Below, one piece after another: positions 30,883-35,354 of a stretch of 35,354 nt of DNA. The stretch comes from a virus. A program made the position numbers and the translations under genes. How positions within the stretch are numbered: the stretch's first letter is position 1; every line of letters begins with the position of its first letter. The stretch covers positions 1-35,354 of the IMG/VR virus record IMGVR_UViG_3300025889_000422; one strand, given 5' to 3'. Below the pieces are notes generated by a model. That model made no database searches and was not told the DNA's origin. It was given only the letters and a program-made list of their open reading frames with translations.

Positions 30883-31554
30883 TTATGGTGATGGCGACTT
30901 AATCTGAGAACGAATAGCGCCATCTTGCCATTCATCTCTACGTCTTCTACCTTCTTGTTCAATAGAGTACGATTTTGCAGCCCTTTTATATGACTGTTCA
31001 TAGTATTGTAACAGATCCGCTGGACCTTTCAAGTATCCATATGCTTCTACCAGACAAGCATACAAAAGTAAATCCTGATATTTGTTAGATGTGTAAGTTC
31101 CTGAAGCGCTTACTGATGAGTCTGTAAGACTTGTTGGCTGTTTAATATAAGCCAAAGTAATTTCAAAAGTAGCGTTTGGTGTAGGTGCTACCACCCAAAA
31201 ATTAGCGTCCCAGTTAGCATAATACTTAGGTAGGCCACTGGCTGTGCTAGGTGTGTTGTAATATTCTGTCATAAAACTAGTGTCTCTTTTTTCTAAAAAC
31301 ACCTGATTATTAGATCCATCTTTTAATTGAACATATCTAATCGCTCTTAAGTCCGATGGAATGGTGACATATCTGTTTCCAGACTGTAGGTTTGATGTAG
31401 CATAAAATCTATTATCATCAGAGTCTACTTCTCTATAGATTCTGTTCTCAGCATTTTTAATTATTGTGTTTAGAACACCTGTCGACAATACAGCGCTATC
31501 TACTTCTGTATAGTTTCTAATATCGTCCTGTAAGTTTGTAAGTGTATATGCCAT
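30883..31554 (-). CDS. Head-tail adaptor protein (T7 gp11-like)
   Basis: The 223 residues begin MAYTLTNLQDDIRNYTEVDS, then a helix (LNTIIKNAENRIYREVDSDD), a beta domain (RYVTIPSDLRAIRYVQLKDG; FLEKRDTSFMTEYYNTPSTA) and a final helical bundle (YEQSYKRAAKSYSIEQEGRR). This is the usual plan of podovirus adaptor/tail tube A proteins, which form a ring below the portal. It ends in a basic, disordered tail. It starts in a TAATG overlap with the upstream gene. Confidence 0.77.
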   Translation of the reverse strand: MAYTLTNLQDDIRNYTEVDSAVLSTGVLNTIIKNAENRIYREVDSDDNRFYATSNLQSGNRYVTIPSDLRAIRYVQLKDGSNNQVFLEKRDTSFMTEYYNTPSTASGLPKYYANWDANFWVVAPTPNATFEITLAYIKQPTSLTDSSVSASGTYTSNKYQDLLLYACLVEAYGYLKGPADLLQYYEQSYKRAAKSYSIEQEGRRRRDEWQDGAIRSQIKSPSP

Positions 31555-32048
31555 TATGGTGATAGTGTAACCGGACCAGCCGATATACTTCCTCCTCCTA
31601 TTTTTGCAGTTGCAGTTGCTGTGCCTGAAGCTGTAAATGTATAGTTATTAGCATTTGTAACTGTAATTGTAAATCCCGAAGCGTTATTAATATCTGTAGA
31701 AGTTATACCCGCACCAGGTTCACCGTCTCTAAATCTAACAGTATCACCTGTAGTTCTTCCATGATTATCTTCAAACACTGTAATAGTTGTAGATCCACTT
31801 ACAGCAGACAATGGGTTTAAAGTTAATACTCTTGCAACAGCAGGCTCAACTCTTGCAGGTCTTGCATTTAATAAACCTTGTGGATCCGCTGAATGTGGTT
31901 TTGGTTCTAGCTGAGGATGTTTTGGTTCAAACTCTGATACATGAACTCTTGCTCCATTCCATTCTATTACCATTTCAGAATATGGAAAAGCTAATCCTGA
32001 TCTATCTGATATAAATTGTGCATATTTACCTGAAGAAAGACTCGACAT
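31554..32048 (-). CDS. Conserved head-tail module protein, 164 residues
   Basis: The N-terminal half, GKYAQFISDRSGLAFPYSEM then VIEWNGARVHVSEFEPKHPQ and LNARPARVEP, is a recognisable conserved block in phages (ISDRSGxAFPY and FEPKHPQL). The C-terminal half is a Ser/Thr/Gly beta domain with VFEDNHGRTTGDTVRFRDGE. Homologues are usually next to connector genes, but the role is unproven. It is bounded on both sides by TAATG overlaps, so it is translated with the two connector genes. Confidence 0.73.
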   Translation of the reverse strand: MSSLSSGKYAQFISDRSGLAFPYSEMVIEWNGARVHVSEFEPKHPQLEPKPHSADPQGLLNARPARVEPAVARVLTLNPLSAVSGSTTITVFEDNHGRTTGDTVRFRDGEPGAGITSTDINNASGFTITVTNANNYTFTASGTATATAKIGGGSISAGPVTLSP

Positions 32049-32773
32049 TAAGACTCCGGATAATAAACTTTAGGACTAATAAAAGTACTTGATGATGAGC
32101 CGTCCTCTTGTAGTGCTCTTTGTAATTCATCTTCATACAACATCTTTAACATTTGAACTCTGTCAGGTGCATTTTTAATTGCAAGATAGTAAGCTAAACC
32201 GGCAGTCATACATGGTACAAATCTATATGGTACATCTGCATCATTAGTATAGTCTCCGGCATCTTGAATTCTTTTTACATAGTAATAATTTAAAAATTTA
32301 CCTGCCTCATTAGACCCAGGTGTTAAATATAAAGTAACTGTAATTTTATCTATAAATCTTTGAACAAAATATTGTGATGGTGTTCCAGTAGATGTTTTAT
32401 TTGAAAACGCTTGATACTGTGATCTACTTACCTTTGTAAGAGGTGTATCTACATTTGAGTTTCTGTATGATGCTTCTAATATATCATCAACACCATAAAC
32501 AGCTGTAGCACTTGAAGTGCCATCACTTGTTGATCTAAACATTGTATATGTTGCTTGATCTGCAACTAATGTAATATTATTGTTTGCAACTTCCCAATAA
32601 TGTAACCCTCTATTGGCCCATTCTTGAAATAAAATATTAAGGGATCTTCTTGCAGATTTTAATTGATAGCCAGAAACACCTTGTATACCCAATCTTTCAT
32701 AGGACTCTTCAACAATATCTGAAATAGAAAAACCTTTTTCAAAGGTAGTTGTACCCGAAGTAGTGTTGGCCAT
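32048..32773 (-). CDS. Head-tail connector protein (P22 gp4-like)
   Basis: This 241-residue protein contains SISDIVEESYERLGIQGVSG, SARRSLNILFQEWANRGLHY with W, a beta domain with the YGVDDILEASYRN element, and a helical end ALKNAP-like (YYLAIKNAPDRVQMLKMLYE) followed by DELQRALQED. This is the plan of the P22 tail accessory factor gp4 family, which binds below the portal. It sits near the capsid gene as expected. The ATG has TAGGAGAG immediately upstream. Confidence 0.8.
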   Translation of the reverse strand: MANTTSGTTTFEKGFSISDIVEESYERLGIQGVSGYQLKSARRSLNILFQEWANRGLHYWEVANNNITLVADQATYTMFRSTSDGTSSATAVYGVDDILEASYRNSNVDTPLTKVSRSQYQAFSNKTSTGTPSQYFVQRFIDKITVTLYLTPGSNEAGKFLNYYYVKRIQDAGDYTNDADVPYRFVPCMTAGLAYYLAIKNAPDRVQMLKMLYEDELQRALQEDGSSSSTFISPKVYYPES

Positions 32774-32781
32774 TTACTCTC

Positions 32782-33051
32782 CTATTTATCTATAATAACA
32801 GTTGCAGTTGCATTTGATATAGCAGAAACTGTCATTCCGCCTTCAAATAAGATTCCGTCTTCTGCTAGATTATAAGAAAATACATCACCTGCTGGTACAT
32901 CTACTTGAAACTGTGTTACTGAGTTTCCATCTTGTAATGTAACTGAACCTGCAGAACCTGTTGATGCTAAAATAATTCCTCTTAATCTTGTTCTTCCTGC
33001 AAAGACTGATGTAGCGTCTGTTTTTCTAACTGCTTTTACGTCTGATTTCAT
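32782..33051 (-). CDS. Small beta-barrel virion protein, 89 residues
   Basis: The protein MKSDVKAVRKTDATSVFAGR, then TRLRGIILASTGSAGSVTLQ and NLAEDGILFEGGMTVSAISN, looks like a small beta barrel. The pattern of strands ending in DGILFEGG is shared with the next upstream gene (SGIRFKNGVYL at 33051), so the two are likely distant paralogues. They may be head or connector decoration proteins. It is joined by TAATG to that gene. Confidence 0.7.
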   Translation of the reverse strand: MKSDVKAVRKTDATSVFAGRTRLRGIILASTGSAGSVTLQDGNSVTQFQVDVPAGDVFSYNLAEDGILFEGGMTVSAISNATATVIIDK

Positions 33052-33365
33052 TATCCTGTGTATCCTATTGTTACAGAGTCTGTAGTAGTTAAGTCTAAAT
33101 AGACTCCATTTTTAAATCTTATACCAGAACCAGGTATCATTATATCTAATCCTTCATCACTAAATTTAGCTTGAAACTCTAAAGAACCTGTTCCGTCTGT
33201 TCCATCATGTAGTTTTACTAAACAATTAGTTCCACCATGAGCTTGAATATAAGTAACTCTACATGGTCCTAAATTTACACTTCCACCAGTGATAGTTTTA
33301 AATCTACCATCTGCTGTTAATGTTGTAAACTTTTGATCACTTATAAAAGATCCGCCGCCTGCCAT
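33051..33365 (-). CDS. Small beta-barrel virion protein, 104 residues
   Basis: The 104 residues include SFISDQKFTTLTADGRFKTI, CRVTYIQAHGGTNCLVKLHD, and DIMIPGSGIRFKNGVYLDLT with DSVTIGYTG. It is beta-rich and Gly-rich with no catalytic motif and no membrane segment. It resembles its neighbour at 32782. The gene begins 22 bases after a strong hairpin and has CGGAG as ribosome binding site. Likely a minor capsid or neck protein. Confidence 0.7.
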   Translation of the reverse strand: MAGGGSFISDQKFTTLTADGRFKTITGGSVNLGPCRVTYIQAHGGTNCLVKLHDGTDGTGSLEFQAKFSDEGLDIMIPGSGIRFKNGVYLDLTTTDSVTIGYTG

Positions 33366-33386
33366 AATTATTCTCCGTTAAATTGA

Positions 33387-33406
33387 TGTGGGGCCGAAGC
33401 CCCACA
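33387..33406 (-). terminator. Strong hairpin with UUCG tetraloop
   Basis: On the minus-strand RNA, UGUGGGGC, loop UUCG, GCCCCACA makes an 8-base-pair stem closed by the extra-stable C(UUCG)G loop. It lies 11 bases after the stop of the 129-residue virion gene. No clear U-tract follows, so termination may be partial, or the hairpin may protect the 3' end of the upstream mRNA. The loop is the stable form only in RNA of this strand, which shows the direction. Confidence 0.7.
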
Positions 33407-33417
33407 CTAATTATTTA

Positions 33418-33807
33418 TTATGATTCTTTAGCAAAAGTTCCTCTAACTTCAGTAACTTGCCATGCAGTAGTTCCATCTAATGATGCAATTACAACATAGT
33501 CACCTTGTCTTGAAGTAGCTTTTGTATTGATTAAGTCTTTGTCATCTGTTGAAGAACCAGCGTATGTGATTCCATCAGAAGCGTTTGGACTGATCGTCAT
33601 TGTGTTTTGTCCATCAGGCGCATTGTTTGCGAACTTGAATGAGTATCCAACTGCAATTGCAGGTAAAGTGAATACCACACCATCTGTTTCAGAAACAAAA
33701 GTTTTTCCTGAATCAGCGTTAGTCACAGTGTAACTTGAAGCTTTAGTTTCAATGTTAACACCTTCTTTACCTTGAAGTACTGGACCTGAAAATGTAGTTT
33801 TTGCCAT
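33418..33807 (-). CDS. Highly expressed small virion protein, possible capsid decoration protein
   Basis: The 129 residues start MAKTTFSGPVLQGKEGVNIE and have beta strands SYTVTNADSGKTFVSETDGV, GYSFKFANNAPDGQNTMTIS and QGDYVVIASLDGTTAWQVTE. Similar proteins in marine phages occur next to the capsid gene and may be decoration proteins, but the sequence shows no direct proof. Its expression signals are the strongest in the window: a promoter with 17-base spacing, a leader hairpin, a perfect AGGAGG 8 bases before the ATG (33816-33821) and a UUCG hairpin after the gene. High copy number is therefore likely. Confidence 0.75.
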   Translation of the reverse strand: MAKTTFSGPVLQGKEGVNIETKASSYTVTNADSGKTFVSETDGVVFTLPAIAVGYSFKFANNAPDGQNTMTISPNASDGITYAGSSTDDKDLINTKATSRQGDYVVIASLDGTTAWQVTEVRGTFAKES

Positions 33808-33828
33808 AATTATATCCTCCTAGTTTAC

Positions 33829-33871
33829 AGATCATAGTCTCTAGGCCGTCGACTATACGCGTCTATGATCT
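33829..33871 (-). promoter_or_regulatory. Leader hairpin before the 129-residue virion gene
   Basis: Arms AGATCATAG and CTATGATCT pair perfectly over 9 bases, around a GC-richer 25-base loop. It lies in the mRNA leader, between the promoter at 33895-33923 and the AGGAGG site. Likely it stabilises the mRNA 5' end or controls access to the gene. It could also be an operator at DNA level. Confidence 0.55.
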
Positions 33872-33894
33872 TTTAATAATTGTATAGTAAGTTT

Positions 33895-33923
33895 TTTATA
33901 TACTAGATTTGAGTAGAGTGCAA
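33895..33923 (-). promoter_or_regulatory. Sigma70-type promoter within the structural region
   Basis: On the minus strand, TTGCAC (33923-33918) and TATAAA (33900-33895) are separated by exactly 17 bases. Transcription would start near 33888 and give a leader of about 80 bases holding the hairpin at 33829-33871. This gap of 159 bases, one of the largest in the window, has no gene in it. Confidence 0.6.
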
Positions 33924-33966
33924 GAGAGCCTACGGTATTTATGCATTTCAGCGATGTAGCTTTTGA

Positions 33967-34176
33967 CTAAGTAGCTACAGAAACTTGTGGAGTAACACCT
34001 TCTACAGTGTTTTGTTTGTGAGCAATAGCTGCTTCTTCCAGCTTAATATCAGTGATGATCTGCTTAACTTTGTCATCAATTCTGACCATTTCAAGAGTAT
34101 ATCTACCGTTAGATAGATGCTCCTGTTCCCACTTCAACTCCAAGGACCTTTTTGCTTTGTATAGGTCTTGTATCAT
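33967..34176 (-). CDS. Small helical protein, 69 residues
   Basis: I choose ATG 34176 (MIQDLYKAKRSLELKWEQEH) over 34191, because GAGGAAG lies at the right distance before it. The protein is almost all helix (TLEMVRIDDKVKQIITDIKL with EEAAIAHKQNT) with a short polar tail. It overlaps the previous gene by 68 bases. I cannot name it. Its place after the capsid gene suggests assembly or minor capsid role. Confidence 0.62.
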   Translation of the reverse strand: MIQDLYKAKRSLELKWEQEHLSNGRYTLEMVRIDDKVKQIITDIKLEEAAIAHKQNTVEGVTPQVSVAT

Positions 34177-34363
34177 TACTAACTTCCTCATAAGTTATTC
34201 GATAAGGTCTGTCCGAAAACATTCCCGATGATTCCCAACTTATACTCTTTTCTCCCAGTTTGTCAACTATTGATTGTTCTAGTGAAACAGGATCATCATT
34301 AGAATCTACTTCAAATCTAGCGTGATGATCGTATGCGTATATGTTTACAAGGAATTTTTTCAT
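34109..34363 (-). CDS. Hypothetical protein, 84 residues
   Basis: The product starts MKKFLVNIYAYDHHARFEVD and continues LEQSIVDKLGEKSISWESSG with FSDRPYRITYEEV. It looks like a small alpha/beta protein. The last 20 or so residues are encoded in the overlap with the next gene and may be flexible. I do not recognise a family. It follows the capsid gene after a hairpin. Ribosome binding site is weak (AGAAAGAC). Confidence 0.62.
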   Translation of the reverse strand: MKKFLVNIYAYDHHARFEVDSNDDPVSLEQSIVDKLGEKSISWESSGMFSDRPYRITYEEVSNDTRPIQSKKVLGVEVGTGASI

Positions 34364-34386
34364 GGTTTTGTCTTTCTATATAGTGA

Positions 34387-34413
34387 TTGTGGCGGAACTA
34401 TGTCCCGCCACAA
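34387..34413 (-). terminator. Hairpin downstream of the major capsid gene
   Basis: Arms TTGTGGCGG and CCGCCACAA form a perfect 9-base-pair stem with a 9-base loop, 10 bases after the capsid stop codon. A U-tract is missing on the minus strand, so it may be a partial terminator or an mRNA 3'-end stabiliser that keeps capsid mRNA more abundant than downstream mRNA. Base of stem UGUGG/CCACA is shared with two other intergenic hairpins. Confidence 0.65.
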
Positions 34414-34422
34414 AATTATTGA

Positions 34423-35331
34423 TTAAGCACCTGGTGATGCAAAAATACCTCTAGGGTCTGATACGCCAAATACGTATCTTTCTCTAGCTTTGTATCTTAC
34501 GTTTCCAGTATCGAAATCGCCTTCCATTTTAGTAGTCAATGGAGCTCTTTCCATATGCTTCATTCCGTTAGGCACGTCTGTAGTGATATAGAACGCATCT
34601 GTGTCAGTTAAGTAGTGGTTAACTGTGTATCCACCAGGAACCATTCCCATAGATACAAGTGCGTTAATATCATTATCAGCAGTTCCAACTCTTTGTGAAG
34701 ACTTCATAAGTCTTTCAGCAGTGAATTGTAGTGCAGATGGAATGATCATCTTCACAGCTTTCGCAGCGATCTTTAAACCTCTTTCATCAGTAAGAGCAGC
34801 GATATCAATCATTGCTTGTTCTAATGAAGTTTCGTTTAAGTCCGCAGCTGTTGCCAATGTATTACTGAAAGTTCCAGAAATAGTTGGGTGAGCTGTGTTG
34901 AAAAGAGTTACACCATCGCCTGAAGTGAAACTCAATCCAGGTAAACCATTGTTCAATGGTGAAGCTGCTTTAACTTGTTTAGTTTGAGCCATAGATCTTG
35001 CTAAAGCTTTTGTATATCTAGACGCAAGTCTGTCATACAAATTGTCCTCAATAGCTTCCTCAGTGATAGCAAACCCAAGAGCAATTGTCTCGTGAGTGTA
35101 TCTAGCTGTGAAAGTTTCTTGAGCACTGTCGTAAGTTATACCAGAACCTTCTGGTTTAACTTGTGCTTGAGCGAAACCTGACAACATAACTTCTTCTTCA
35201 AAAGCTCTGTCAGATGACTCAGTGTTGTATATTTCAGCATGTTCTTGTTCATACTGTTTATACTCCAGGCCGAATAAGGCATTCAAACCTGGCTCTAGTT
35301 CTTTAACTAGTTGATTACGTGATATAGCCAT
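34423..35331 (-). CDS. Major capsid protein (HK97 fold, Mu gpT-like)
   Basis: This 302-residue protein forms the head shell. It has the pattern of Mu gpT-like capsid proteins: an N-terminal helix (NQLVKELEPGLNALFGLEYK), an E-loop-like region (GITYDSAQETFTARYTHETI with ALGFAITEEAIEDNLYDRLA), the FNTAHP element, a P-domain helix (QFTAERLMKSSQRVGTADND, INAL), and a C-terminal RERYVFGVSDPRGIFAS. There is no fused protease or long scaffold-like N-terminus. The start has AAGGAGT upstream near 35350. Protease, scaffold and portal genes, if present, would be to the right of the window. Confidence 0.9.
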   Translation of the reverse strand: MAISRNQLVKELEPGLNALFGLEYKQYEQEHAEIYNTESSDRAFEEEVMLSGFAQAQVKPEGSGITYDSAQETFTARYTHETIALGFAITEEAIEDNLYDRLASRYTKALARSMAQTKQVKAASPLNNGLPGLSFTSGDGVTLFNTAHPTISGTFSNTLATAADLNETSLEQAMIDIAALTDERGLKIAAKAVKMIIPSALQFTAERLMKSSQRVGTADNDINALVSMGMVPGGYTVNHYLTDTDAFYITTDVPNGMKHMERAPLTTKMEGDFDTGNVRYKARERYVFGVSDPRGIFASPGA

Positions 35332-35354
35332 AATTTAATTACTCCTTATATACC

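Noticed and set aside
33808-33966. tRNA or small RNA gene in the gap before the 129-residue virion gene
   Set aside because: The only stable fold is the 9-base-pair hairpin. There is no cloverleaf, and the promoter, hairpin and ribosome binding site explain the gap.

Overview
The window is a compact, AT-rich stretch of a tailed double-stranded DNA phage genome. Almost every base is coding and nearly all genes run on the minus strand, so transcription reads from the right end to the left. The virion genes match short-tailed (podovirus-like) marine phages: an HK97-fold, Mu gpT-like capsid protein, a P22 gp4-like connector, a second adaptor, a nozzle-like protein, a set of large internal/ejection proteins, and no tape measure, tail tube or sheath. 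Low GC, the Pol I type and the families of small structural proteins suggest a marine alphaproteobacterial host such as SAR11 (Pelagibacterales). The host is inferred, not shown. Terminase, portal and any RNA polymerase are absent, and the first gene is cut by the left edge, so the genome is incomplete here.

Layout from right to left: major capsid protein (34423-35331), two small genes, then a strongly expressed-looking small virion protein (33418-33807) with its own promoter, leader hairpin and downstream UUCG hairpin. Next come small beta proteins and head-tail connectors (30883-33365), three small structural genes (29689-30864), and a long adhesin/tail-fibre region (21037-29680). After these come the nozzle-like protein (19089-21026) with small neck genes, then the internal virion proteins (9670-18321). 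One internal protein gene is split by a single in-frame TAA. Lysis follows: a 59-codon holin candidate (9488-9667) and an M15 peptidase endolysin (9009-9485).

One gene of substance points the other way: an SNF2-type helicase (7511-8944), followed by a 25-codon membrane peptide. It diverges from the leftward replication operon (1-7453) across two overlapping antiparallel promoters. That operon holds an archaeo-eukaryotic-type primase with four cysteines arranged like the PriL iron-sulfur domain, a compact UvrD-like helicase, a DUF3310 protein, a family A DNA polymerase with Leu at the 762-equivalent site, and several small unknown genes.

The most striking structure is in the adhesin region. 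Two neighbouring blocks (22872-26350 and 26741-29680) carry the same families in the same order, which points to a block duplication followed by divergence. Next to them lies a pair of paralogous 22-residue-repeat proteins, with 11 and 2 repeats. Many genes in this region are joined by 1-base TAATG overlaps, and the conserved RIGS/RIGA C-termini of several fibres also encode the ribosome binding site of the next gene.
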